The notes beneath the pieces are model-generated. The model saw only the letters and a program-made list of their open reading frames with translations. It did no database searches and was not told where the DNA came from. The position numbers and the translations under genes were made by a program. From assembly GCA_963665075.1 (NCBI GenBank), contig OY762063.1:186001-250000 (forward strand): a DNA stretch of 64,000 nt, written 5' to 3'. Origin of the DNA: JAPULR01 sp963665075 (GTDB lineage: Bacteria; Chloroflexota; Dehalococcoidia; Lucifugimonadales; GCA-2712585). Positions 8,877-16,410 of this stretch are shown piece by piece (the first letter of the stretch is position 1; each line of letters starts with the position of its first letter).

Positions 8877-9740
8877 TTAGGTGGGCCAGCGGCCGGTGAA
8901 GACTTCGGTGGCGGGGCCTTCTAGGAAGACTTCGTCCATTCCGTCCCAGTCGATGGTCAGGGTTCCGCCGGGGAGGGTTATGTCAACGTTGTTGCCGACG
9001 TAGCCGTGTAGGTTGGCGGCGACCATCATGGCGCAGGCGCCGCTGCCGCAGGCCATCGTCTCGCCGCTGCCGCGCTCCCAGACGCGGGCGTTGAGCTTGT
9101 CCCGGCTCAGCCGGTTGACGATTTCGAAGTTGACCCGGTTGGGGAATATGATGTGATGCTCAACCTTGGGGCCTATGGCGTGCAGGGGGAAGTCCTCGAC
9201 GGGCGTGTCGATGAAGGCGACGGCGTGGGGGTTGCCCATCGAAACGAAGGTTAGCTTGAGGTCTACGCCGTCGATGGTGAGGGGGTAGTCGGCGACGGCG
9301 TCGCCTATGGCGCGGCCCTTGGAGGGGCTGACGACAACGGGCACCTCTATGGGGTGCAGAATGGGGGCGCCCATCGCGACGCGGGCGCGGGTGACGAGGC
9401 CGTTTTCGCCGGAGGGGGTGACGGTGCGGACGCCGCCGAGGGTTTCGACGGTGAGGCCGCCGTTGGTGGGGGTGGCGATGTTGCGCTCGATGGCGAACTT
9501 GGTGAAGCAGCGGATGCCGTTGCCGCACATTTCGCCCTCGGAGCCGTCGGCGTTGAACATGCGCATCTTGAGGGCGGCCCTGTCGGAGTCCATGATGAGG
9601 ATGAGTCCGTCGCTGCCGATGCCGAAATGCCGGTCGCTCATGGCGACGGAGAGGGCGGGCCAGTTTTCGTCGAGGTTGCGGGCGTCCACGTAGACGTAGT
9701 CGTTGCCGCAGCCTTCCATTTTGGTGAATTCGATGCTCAT
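8877..9740 (-). CDS. dapF: Diaminopimelate epimerase
   Basis: Interconverts LL- and meso-diaminopimelate without a cofactor, using two cysteines as acid and base. Both are present: Cys72 in GEMCGNGIRCF and Cys231 in MACGSGACAM. The 287-residue length and the N-terminal FTKMEGCGNDYVYVDA motif are typical. Together with dapL it supplies meso-DAP or lysine through the aminotransferase branch. Transcribed on the minus strand; the gaps on both sides are filled with palindromic repeats. Confidence 0.97.
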   Translation of the reverse strand: MSIEFTKMEGCGNDYVYVDARNLDENWPALSVAMSDRHFGIGSDGLILIMDSDRAALKMRMFNADGSEGEMCGNGIRCFTKFAIERNIATPTNGGLTVETLGGVRTVTPSGENGLVTRARVAMGAPILHPIEVPVVVSPSKGRAIGDAVADYPLTIDGVDLKLTFVSMGNPHAVAFIDTPVEDFPLHAIGPKVEHHIIFPNRVNFEIVNRLSRDKLNARVWERGSGETMACGSGACAMMVAANLHGYVGNNVDITLPGGTLTIDWDGMDEVFLEGPATEVFTGRWPT

Positions 9741-9757
9741 GTTTGGGCCTTTCTTGG

Positions 9758-9832
9758 GGTGGATTCCCGCCTACGCGGGAATGACGAGTGTGGGTGGCGG
9801 GAATGACGGGTGGGCGGGTGAATTAGATGCGT
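9758..9832. repeat. Family A palindrome plus solo half copies
   Basis: A full family A element (GGATTCCCGCCTACGCGGG, then AATGACG) sits directly upstream of dapF. It is followed by a half element GGCGGGAATGACGG. Confidence 0.8.
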
Positions 9833-9848
9833 ATGTTGCCGCCTCCGT

Positions 9849-10802
9849 TCAGGGGGATATTGTAGCACAGGATTGGATATATTCTCGCGCGATTGACAAG
9901 GCTTGGTTCACGTGGTTGTCGTTGGATTGGAGCCAGTGGATGCGGGGGTCTTCCAGCTTGAACCAGGCGTATTGGCGGCGGGCGATGGCGTGGGTGCGGT
10001 ATTTGGTGCGTTGGACGGCATCTTGGAGGGGGAGTTCGTTGGAGAGGTGGGAGGCGAGTTCCTGGTATCCGACGCCGGACATGGATGGGAGGGACGGAGT
10101 GTAGCCGTTGTCCAAGAGCCGTCGGACTTCTTCCAGGAAACCGCGCTGCATCATTTCGTCGACGCGGCGGTCGATGCGGGCGTAGAGGTCTTCGCGGGGC
10201 ATGGTGAGGCCGATGACGAGGGCGTTGACTTCAGAGTTTTTACGGGTTGGGTTGGCGGTGGGGTTTCTGCCGCCGGAGAGGTGGATTTCCAGGGCGCGGA
10301 GGACGCGGCGGGGGTTTTGGGGATCGATGCGCGCGGCGGTCTGGGGGTCGATGGCCTGCAATAGCTCAAATAGGGGCCAGACGCCGCGGCGTTTCAGTTG
10401 GAATTCCAGGTCGGCGCGGACGGCGGGGTTGGGGGGAACTTTGGGAGGCTGCCATCCTTCCAGGAAGGCCCAGACGTATTGGCCGGAGCCGCCGACGAGG
10501 ATGGGGAGGCGGTTTCGGGTCTGGACGTCTTGGACGGCGGCTTGGGCGTGTTCAAGGAAGAGGGCGAGGCTGTAGGTTTCGTCGGGGTTGTGGACGTCGA
10601 GGAGGTGATGGGGGATCAGGGCGCGTTCTTCTGATGTTGGCTTGGCGGCGCCGATGTCCATTCCTTTATAGACCTGGCGGCTGTCGGCGTTGATGATTTC
10701 GCCGTTGAGGGTTCGGGCGAGTTGGAGGGCGAGGGCGGTTTTGCCGACGGCGGTGGGGCCGACGATGGTGATGAGGGGAGGTGAGGGCTGGGAGGGGGTC
10801 AT
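9849..10802 (-). CDS. miaA: tRNA dimethylallyltransferase
   Basis: Transfers a dimethylallyl group to the N6 of adenosine 37 in tRNAs that read codons beginning with U. The P-loop GPTAVGKT is at residues 15-22, followed by NADSRQVYKGMDIGAAKP, the HHLLDVHNPDETYS block and VGGSGQYVWAFLEGW, all diagnostic for MiaA. The C-terminal MSGVGYQEL and RRQYAWFK motifs are present. The 317-residue length is normal. It is preceded and followed by repeat-bearing gaps. Confidence 0.96.
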   Translation of the reverse strand: MTPSQPSPPLITIVGPTAVGKTALALQLARTLNGEIINADSRQVYKGMDIGAAKPTSEERALIPHHLLDVHNPDETYSLALFLEHAQAAVQDVQTRNRLPILVGGSGQYVWAFLEGWQPPKVPPNPAVRADLEFQLKRRGVWPLFELLQAIDPQTAARIDPQNPRRVLRALEIHLSGGRNPTANPTRKNSEVNALVIGLTMPREDLYARIDRRVDEMMQRGFLEEVRRLLDNGYTPSLPSMSGVGYQELASHLSNELPLQDAVQRTKYRTHAIARRQYAWFKLEDPRIHWLQSNDNHVNQALSIAREYIQSCATISP

Positions 10803-10845
10803 GTTAGTAGTTGGTGTGTTTGGTTAGAGATGGGGGTGGGATGCG

Positions 10846-10936
10846 GTGGATTCCCGCCTGCGCGGGAATGACGGGAGGGTGACGGGAATGACGAAAGGGG
10901 ACGGAAGGGGAGGCGGGAATGACGGAGGGAGGAGGG
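10846..10936. repeat. Family A palindrome and three half copies between miaA and tpiA
   Basis: A complete family A element (about 10850-10873) is followed by partial right halves of the type GGGAATGACG at short intervals, a pattern repeated elsewhere in the window. Confidence 0.75.
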
Positions 10937-10946
10937 ATTGGGCATG

Positions 10947-11726
10947 TTAGGTGGTGGAATTTATCTGGGCGGTGAGATGGATGATTTGGGCGAATTGGGC
11001 GGCGTCGAGGCTGGCGCCCCCTACCAACGTGCCCTGGATGCTGGGTTCTTGCAGGAAGGCGGCGACGTTTTCGGGGTTGACGCTGCCACCGTAGAGGACT
11101 GTGATTCGATGGGCTACTTCGTCGTTATAGAGGTTGGCTAGTTCGGCGCGGATGGCGCCGCCGGTTATGTCGGCGACGACGACGGGGGTGGCGGGGACGC
11201 CGGTGCCGATGGCCCATACAGGCTCGTAGGCGATGACGATGCGGCGGGGGTCTTCTATCCCGTCAAGGCCCGTTTCCAGCTGGCGTCGGACGACGGATTC
11301 CGCCGCGCCCTGGCGTCGTTGGCTGAGGGTTTCGCCGACGCAGAGGATGGGGATGAGTCCGGCGCCGACGGCGGCTTTTACCTTCTGTCCGACCACGTGG
11401 TAACCCTCCCGCATTCCGTGGCGCCGTTCGGAGTGGCCGACGATGACGTAGCGGCAGAGGCTCTGGAGCATGGTGGGGGAGATTTCGCCGGTGAAGGCGC
11501 CGGAGGGCTGGTGGTGGAGGTTTTGCGCGCCGAGGGCGATGTTGGAGTCTTTGAGGAGGTCGTGAAGGGGCGCGAGGGATATGAAGGGGGGGCAGAGGAC
11601 GGTTTGGACGCCGGTTGGGGGGTTGTCTTCCAGCAGGCGTCGTAGGTCGGAAGCGAGGGTTATCGCCTCATGGACGGTGGTGTTCATCTTCCAGTTTCCG
11701 ACGGCGTATAGTTCAGGGGGAGGCAT
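10947..11726 (-). CDS. tpiA: Triosephosphate isomerase
   Basis: Interconverts dihydroxyacetone phosphate and glyceraldehyde 3-phosphate. With the start at 11726 the protein has 259 residues. Catalytic residues are Lys13 (GNWKMN), His98 (IVGHSERR) and Glu168 (AYEPVWAIGTG), and the phosphate-binding YGGSVNPEN loop is present. The frame extends a further 8 codons upstream, but the shorter start fits the family N-terminus; neither start has a clear ribosome-binding site. It is part of a lower-glycolysis neighbourhood with apgM and pgk on the same strand. Confidence 0.97.
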   Translation of the reverse strand: MPPPELYAVGNWKMNTTVHEAITLASDLRRLLEDNPPTGVQTVLCPPFISLAPLHDLLKDSNIALGAQNLHHQPSGAFTGEISPTMLQSLCRYVIVGHSERRHGMREGYHVVGQKVKAAVGAGLIPILCVGETLSQRRQGAAESVVRRQLETGLDGIEDPRRIVIAYEPVWAIGTGVPATPVVVADITGGAIRAELANLYNDEVAHRITVLYGGSVNPENVAAFLQEPSIQGTLVGGASLDAAQFAQIIHLTAQINSTT

Positions 11727-11749
11727 TAGGGGATGGTTGGTGGGAGGCA

Positions 11750-11915
11750 AGGGGATGGATTCCCGCTTTCGCGGGAATGACGGTTATACAAAGGTCTCCA
11801 AGATGGGAGAGGGGGCATGGATTCCCGCCTACGCGGGAATGACGGTGGGGGTCTAGGGGGAAGGGGGAAGACACCCTCACCTTAATCCTCTCCCTCAAGG
11901 GAGAGGAGAAGGAAT
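11750..11915. repeat. Two family A palindromes and one family B variant between apgM and tpiA
   Basis: Family A elements lie at about 11758-11777 and 11821-11840, joined by TATACAAAGGTCTCC. A family B variant (CACCCTCACCTTAATCC, arms CTCTCCCT / AGGGAGAG) follows at about 11873-11910. Confidence 0.8.
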
Positions 11916-11949
11916 GGGATGCTCTCGCGAAGGGGAAGAGGGGCATGGG

Positions 11950-13158
11950 CTAGGCGCCGAATTTGGAGATTTTGCCTGCGTGGGCCAGGGCGAGGGACAT
12001 CAGCTCCACGGCGCGGATTGTGCCCATGACGCCGAGGGCGCAGGAGCGTTCGTTGAAGGAGGGGGGGCCTTGGGCGCGGGTCCAGGGGGACTTGAGCAGG
12101 AAGGGGACGGGGTGCCAGCTGTGGTTGGCCATTATCGACGGGGTGGAGTGGTCGCCGACGATGAGGAATACGTCGGGGTTGAGGTTCAGGATGCGGGGAA
12201 TGAAGGCGTCCAGCTTTTCGAGGACGCGCACCTTCTCGTCAAAATCGCCGTCCTCGCCGGCGGCGTCGGCGGGCTTGTAGTGGATGAAGAAGAAGTCGTG
12301 GTCGTCCCAGCGTTTTTCGAGGGTCGCGACTTCGTCGTTGAAAGTCTCGCCGGTCGCCAGGACTTGCATGCCCAGGATGGTGGCGAGGCCGCGATACATG
12401 GGGTAGGCGGCGATGGCGGCGGGGTTGAGTTGGTAGGCGTGGGCCATAGAGGGGAGATGGGGCATGCCGGAGAATCCGCGAAGCATGACCATGTTGGCGC
12501 GCTCTTCGTCGATGAGTTTGTGGCGGGCCTGGCGGACGAATTCGTTGGCGGCGTCGGCGGTGGCGCGGGCTTCGAGGGTTAGGGCCCTCACGTTCAGGGG
12601 GGCGACGCCGGCGCGCTGGGGGTCCATCTCGGTCAGGTTGTCGGAAAGGTCGTTGCCCCTCATGCGGAGGACGAAGCGGTAGTCCTTCACGGGATAAACG
12701 CGGATGTCCAGGGAGTCGACTTCGATGCTGTCCAGTTCGTTGCAGAGGGGTTCGCTGAGGGCGGTGGGGATGCGACCGGCGCGGCGGTCGACGAGGAGGC
12801 CGTGGTCGTCGACGGTGCAGAAGTTGCCGCGGGCGACGACGTCGCCTTCCCGGAAGTCAACGCCTTCGACGCCCATTGCTTCGAGGGCGCCGCGTCCGAT
12901 GACGTATCGGAGGGGGTCGTAGCCGAAGAGGGATAGATGGCCGGGGCCGCTGCCGGGGGTGACGCCCGGCATGACGGGGATGGTGAGGCCGAGGGCGCTT
13001 TCGCCGGCGGTGGCGTCGATGTTGGGGAGACTGGCCGTTTCGAGTTCGGACCTGCCGGTTTTCGGGTGAGGCAGGCCGCCCAAGCCGTCCACCACCAGCA
13101 TGACAATCCTGGAAGGCGTGCTGACGTAGATGTCGCGGAGAAGGGGAACGTCAATCAT
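11950..13158 (-). CDS. apgM: 2,3-bisphosphoglycerate-independent phosphoglycerate mutase, archaeal type
   Basis: Interconverts 3- and 2-phosphoglycerate without a bisphosphoglycerate cofactor. This is the ApgM branch of the alkaline-phosphatase superfamily. Visible markers are the metal-binding VVDGLGGLPHP near the N-terminus, the GVTPGSGPGHLSLFGYDP block, FCTVDDHGLLVDRRAGRI, and C-terminal IVGDHSTPSIMANHSWHPVPFLL with metal-binding Asp and His residues. The length (402 residues) fits. It lies 25 bases after pgk on the minus strand, so the two consecutive glycolytic enzymes are probably co-transcribed. No clear Shine-Dalgarno sequence precedes the ATG. Confidence 0.94.
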   Translation of the reverse strand: MIDVPLLRDIYVSTPSRIVMLVVDGLGGLPHPKTGRSELETASLPNIDATAGESALGLTIPVMPGVTPGSGPGHLSLFGYDPLRYVIGRGALEAMGVEGVDFREGDVVARGNFCTVDDHGLLVDRRAGRIPTALSEPLCNELDSIEVDSLDIRVYPVKDYRFVLRMRGNDLSDNLTEMDPQRAGVAPLNVRALTLEARATADAANEFVRQARHKLIDEERANMVMLRGFSGMPHLPSMAHAYQLNPAAIAAYPMYRGLATILGMQVLATGETFNDEVATLEKRWDDHDFFFIHYKPADAAGEDGDFDEKVRVLEKLDAFIPRILNLNPDVFLIVGDHSTPSIMANHSWHPVPFLLKSPWTRAQGPPSFNERSCALGVMGTIRAVELMSLALAHAGKISKFGA

Positions 13159-13183
13159 CAGATTTCAGTTCGAGCATATATCT

Positions 13184-14434
13184 TCATTTCAGACTAGTGA
13201 GTCTCTTGGCCGGCGAGGCGGATGAACTTACGAGGAGGCTTGTGGACGGCAAGGCGGATATGCCCGGCAGTTGCTTTCCTTCGAGGAACTCAATCATAGC
13301 GCCGCCTCCGCTGGACACGTGGTCCATGTGATGCCCCAGCCCCAGGGACTCGACGGCCTTTGCCGTAGAGCCACCCCCGATTATAGTAGTCCCGTCCAGC
13401 GAGGCCAAGTGGTTGGCGAGGGAAGTTGTGCCGGCGGCGAAGGGTTCGAGTTCGAAGACGCCGAGGGGCCCGTTCCAGATGACGGTCCGGCAACGGGTCA
13501 GGAGGCGGCAGAATTTTTCTACGGTCTTGGGGCCTACGTCGAGAATCATCGAATCCTTCGGCACTTCGTCAACGGAATGGACGCCGATGCTGGACGGGTT
13601 GGCGGTGATGTCGGACGCGGCGACGACGTCGACGGGGAGGTGGATGTCGGCGTGGCCGAATCCGGGAAGCCTGAGGGTGTAGCCGAGGAGGTTGTCTTCG
13701 ACGAGGGACTTGCCGACGGAGTTGCCGCGGGCCTTGAGGAATGTGGCCGCCATGCCGCCGCCGATGAGGATGAGGTCGGCGCGGCGGACGAGATTTTCGA
13801 TGAGCTTGAGCTTGTCGCTGACCTTCGCGCCGCCGAGGACGACGGCGAGGGGGCGGCGGGGGGATTGGAGGGCGTCGCCCAGGACTTCGAGTTCGCGCCG
13901 GAGAAGCAGACCGGCGGCTGAGGGGAGAATGCGGGGGAGGCCGACGATGGAGGCGTGGGAGCGGTGGGCGGCGCCGAAGGCGTCCAGGACGAATATGTCG
14001 GCAAGTCCGGCGAGGGCGTCGACGAACTGAGGATTGTTGGCTTCTTCGCCGGGGTGGAAGCGCAGGTTTTCCAGCAGGGCGACTTCGCCGGGGCGCATAT
14101 TCGCAACGTGGCGGGATACCTGCGGCCCGATGCAGTCGGGGAGGGCGTGGACGGGGCGGTACAGCAGGTTTGAGAGACTGCGGGCCACGGGCTTGAGGCG
14201 CAACGCCTCGACGACGCGGCCTTTGGGGCGGCCCAGGTGGGAGCACAGGACGACCTTGCAGTTGCGCTCCAGGAGATATTCGACGGTGGGAAGGGTGACG
14301 CGGAGGCGGTGGTTGTGCTCGGAGGTGATTTCGGGGTTGGTCGGGTCCAGGGGCACGTTGAAGTCGGCCCGAAGGAGGACGGTCTTGCCGAAAACGTCCA
14401 GGTCGTGGAGGGTTTGCTTGTCGTGACGTGTCAT
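13184..14434 (-). CDS. pgk: Phosphoglycerate kinase
   Basis: Catalyses the ATP-generating step from 1,3-bisphosphoglycerate to 3-phosphoglycerate. The 416 residues include the N-terminal RADFNVPLD substrate motif, CSHLGRPKG, the LLENLRFHPGEEANNP loop, VLGGAKVSDKLKLIENL and the C-terminal WNGPLGVFE and GGGSTAKAVESLG nucleotide-binding motifs. It is 4 bases downstream of the polyprenyl-synthase-like gene and 25 bases upstream of apgM, giving a compact three-gene unit. The C-terminus runs about 20 residues past the usual end (ending KRLTSLK), a mild oddity. Confidence 0.97.
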   Translation of the reverse strand: MTRHDKQTLHDLDVFGKTVLLRADFNVPLDPTNPEITSEHNHRLRVTLPTVEYLLERNCKVVLCSHLGRPKGRVVEALRLKPVARSLSNLLYRPVHALPDCIGPQVSRHVANMRPGEVALLENLRFHPGEEANNPQFVDALAGLADIFVLDAFGAAHRSHASIVGLPRILPSAAGLLLRRELEVLGDALQSPRRPLAVVLGGAKVSDKLKLIENLVRRADLILIGGGMAATFLKARGNSVGKSLVEDNLLGYTLRLPGFGHADIHLPVDVVAASDITANPSSIGVHSVDEVPKDSMILDVGPKTVEKFCRLLTRCRTVIWNGPLGVFELEPFAAGTTSLANHLASLDGTTIIGGGSTAKAVESLGLGHHMDHVSSGGGAMIEFLEGKQLPGISALPSTSLLVSSSASPAKRLTSLK

Positions 14435-14438
14435 ATAT

Positions 14439-15482
14439 TTATGAGTTGGACCTTCCGTTGGGATTGTCGGGTTTCACGAGGTTGCGGGCGAAGTCTAGCA
14501 GGGGTTGCAGCGATTCCGCTTCCAGGTTCGCGGACTGGAGGGCGTTTTCAGCCTGGTTGAAGTAGTCGGCGACGGCGGATTCGGCGTCGGCGCGGACGTC
14601 GCTGGCTTCCAGGAGGGCGAGAAGCTGCCGGTGGTCGTCGGGTTCGAGGACGCGCTTGAAGTATATGTCGCCGAGGGCGCGTTTCGTCTTCAGGTCGGCG
14701 GATTCGAGGAGGGCCGCGACGGGGTAGAGCTTCTTCTTGTTGAGAAGCTGGGGGCTGGCGGTTCCGCCGTTTTGGTTCCCCCAGACGGCTTCTACGTCCT
14801 GGCGGATCTGGTAGGCGAGGCCGAGTTTTTCTCCGGCCTGATTGAAGGCGTCGATGGTCGATTGGTCGTCGGTGGCGGCCAGGGCGCCGAGGGTCATGGC
14901 GCAGGAGGCGACGCTGCCGGTAAGGTCGGCGGCCATCTTCAGATATGCGGAGCGGGAGATGTCCAGCCGCTCCTGGTGGGAAAGCTCGACGTACTGGCCT
15001 TCGCACATTCGGATGCAGGCTTCGTCGAGGATGCCGAGGGCTTGGAGGACGCGGTCGAGGGGAAGCCCGGCGTCGGCGAGGCGGAAGAGGGCGCTGCGTC
15101 CGAGGGCGTGGAGTCCGTCGCCGACGTTGATGGCCTGGCCCGGCCCCCAGACCCACCAGACGGAGGGGCGGGATTCCTCGCGGGGGTTGCCTTCCTGCAC
15201 GTCCTTGTGGACTTCGATGAAGGTGTGGACGAGTTCCATCGCGGCGGCGGCGGGGAGGGCGGGTTGGTGGCTGCCGCCGACGGACTGGCAGGCCAGGAGG
15301 GTGAGGAGGGCGTAGGGACGGGGGGGACGAGGCTTGGGCAGGGGTTCGCCCTGCTTGTCGGCCCAGCCCAGCTGGTAGAGCATCATGTCGTAGAGCAGGC
15401 CCTCGCGGGGGCGAAGGATGGCTTCCAGTTCCCCGTCGAGGTCGGCGTGGTAGGTTTCTATTGTTTGGGCGATGTCAGGCAT
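14439..15482 (-). CDS. Polyprenyl synthetase family protein with altered aspartate-rich motifs
   Basis: A 347-residue all-helical protein related to trans-isoprenyl diphosphate synthases. The family-like segments are EVHKDVQEGNP near residue 92, SVWWVWGPGQAINVGDGLHAL, and a second region LAYQIRQDVEAVWG. In active synthases these carry the DDxxD metal-binding motifs. Here they read KDVQE and RQDVEA, keeping only some of the acidic side chains. It may therefore bind fewer magnesium ions, have a different substrate, or act as a regulatory partner. It is 4 bases upstream of pgk and so probably co-transcribed with glycolytic genes. A squalene/phytoene-type or GGPP synthase role is possible but not supported directly. 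Confidence 0.75.
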   Translation of the reverse strand: MPDIAQTIETYHADLDGELEAILRPREGLLYDMMLYQLGWADKQGEPLPKPRPPRPYALLTLLACQSVGGSHQPALPAAAAMELVHTFIEVHKDVQEGNPREESRPSVWWVWGPGQAINVGDGLHALGRSALFRLADAGLPLDRVLQALGILDEACIRMCEGQYVELSHQERLDISRSAYLKMAADLTGSVASCAMTLGALAATDDQSTIDAFNQAGEKLGLAYQIRQDVEAVWGNQNGGTASPQLLNKKKLYPVAALLESADLKTKRALGDIYFKRVLEPDDHRQLLALLEASDVRADAESAVADYFNQAENALQSANLEAESLQPLLDFARNLVKPDNPNGRSNS

Positions 15483-15502
15483 GGGGCCTCATGGGTGGGA
15501 GA

Positions 15503-15536
15503 GAAGATGGATTCCCGCCTTCGCGGGAATGACGGG
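15503..15536. repeat. Family A palindrome upstream of the polyprenyl-synthase-like gene
   Basis: A single complete copy with arms ATTCCCGC / GCGGGAAT, followed by GACGGG, in standard orientation. Confidence 0.8.
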
Positions 15537-15594
15537 CGCCGGTGAGGGGGAAGGGAGAAGATATCGAATAAGTCGCGGTTTTGAATCATTGGCT

Positions 15595-16218
15595 TCATGC
15601 TAATTCTACGCCGCATAGCCGGTGGATGCGTTCGGGGGGGATTGCGCCTACGCGGAGGATTTTGGGGCGTTTGCCGGTTATGTCAACCACGGTTGAGGGG
15701 AGGCCGCGGTGGGCGGGGCCGCCGTCTATGACGTAGTCTATTGCGTCTCCCAGGGCGCGGTTGACGTCCTGCGCGGTGACGGGGTCGGGGCCGCCGCTGA
15801 GATTGGCGCTGGTGCCGACGATGGGCTTGCCCAGGGCGCGGGCCAAGGCGCGGGGGATTTCGTGGTCGGGGACGCGAACGCCGACGGCGTCGGTGGGGCC
15901 GAGGATGGGCGCGGGCAGGCCGGAAACGGGTTCCATGACAAGGGTCAGGGGGCCGGGCCAGAAGGTTTCAGCCAGGGCGTGGAAGTGGGGGGAATCCGGT
16001 CGTGCGACGAGTTCAACGTCGTCCGCGTCGGCGAGGAGGAGGGGGAGGCCCTTGTCGGCGCTTCTGCCCTTCACGTCGAGGATTCCGGCCAGGGCATTCA
16101 GGGAGAAGGAGTCGCATCCCAAACCGTATAGGGTATCGGTGGGATAAGCTACTATCCCATCTTTGCGGAGGAACTCCGCCGCCGTTTCGATGCCTCTCTC
16201 TATGTCAAGCGAAAGCAT
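15595..16218 (-). CDS. Threonylcarbamoyl-AMP synthase (Sua5/YrdC/YciO family)
   Basis: Makes threonylcarbamoyl-AMP from threonine, bicarbonate and ATP, the first step toward t6A37 in ANN-reading tRNAs. Motifs include VAYPTDTLYGLGCD near the N-terminus, KGRSADKGLPLLLAD, WPGPLTLVM, VGVRVPDHEIPRALA and PIVGTSANLSGGPDPVT, all typical of the YrdC fold. The start at 16218 gives 207 residues; the open frame extends 33 codons further but those residues do not look like the family. It lacks the extra C-terminal Sua5 domain, so it is TsaC-like in size. Divergent from guaA across a short promoter region. Confidence 0.92.
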   Translation of the reverse strand: MLSLDIERGIETAAEFLRKDGIVAYPTDTLYGLGCDSFSLNALAGILDVKGRSADKGLPLLLADADDVELVARPDSPHFHALAETFWPGPLTLVMEPVSGLPAPILGPTDAVGVRVPDHEIPRALARALGKPIVGTSANLSGGPDPVTAQDVNRALGDAIDYVIDGGPAHRGLPSTVVDITGKRPKILRVGAIPPERIHRLCGVELA

Positions 16219-16253
16219 ACTCAAAGTTAGGGGCCGCTGCTCAGGCGTAAAAC

Positions 16254-16281
16254 TTGACTGAGAACGGCAACTGAGTATAGC
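16254..16281 (+). promoter_or_regulatory. Sigma-70-like promoter for guaA and the purine genes
   Basis: TTGACT at 16254-16259 and TATAGC at 16276-16281 with a 16-base spacer lie in the divergent gap before guaA. The predicted start near 16288 gives a leader of about 120 bases. Confidence 0.5.
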
Positions 16282-16374
16282 ATAGGCGATAATCTCAGGT
16301 ACAGGGTGGCCGCGCAAAAGCGTGACTCGGCAAAAGTATCAGGCGGGGAACATTTCTGGGCATTTCAGCGTAAG

Positions 16375-16390
16375 GCGGGCTGTTGCCCGC
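16375..16390 (+). promoter_or_regulatory. GC-rich hairpin just before the guaA ribosome-binding site
   Basis: Six perfect G-C pairs (GCGGGC / GCCCGC) around the loop TGTT end 10 bases before GAAGGAG (16401-16407). It could influence guaA translation. I see no known purine riboswitch fold in this leader. Confidence 0.35.
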
Positions 16391-16410
16391 TATCCGGTTT
16401 GAAGGAGCCG

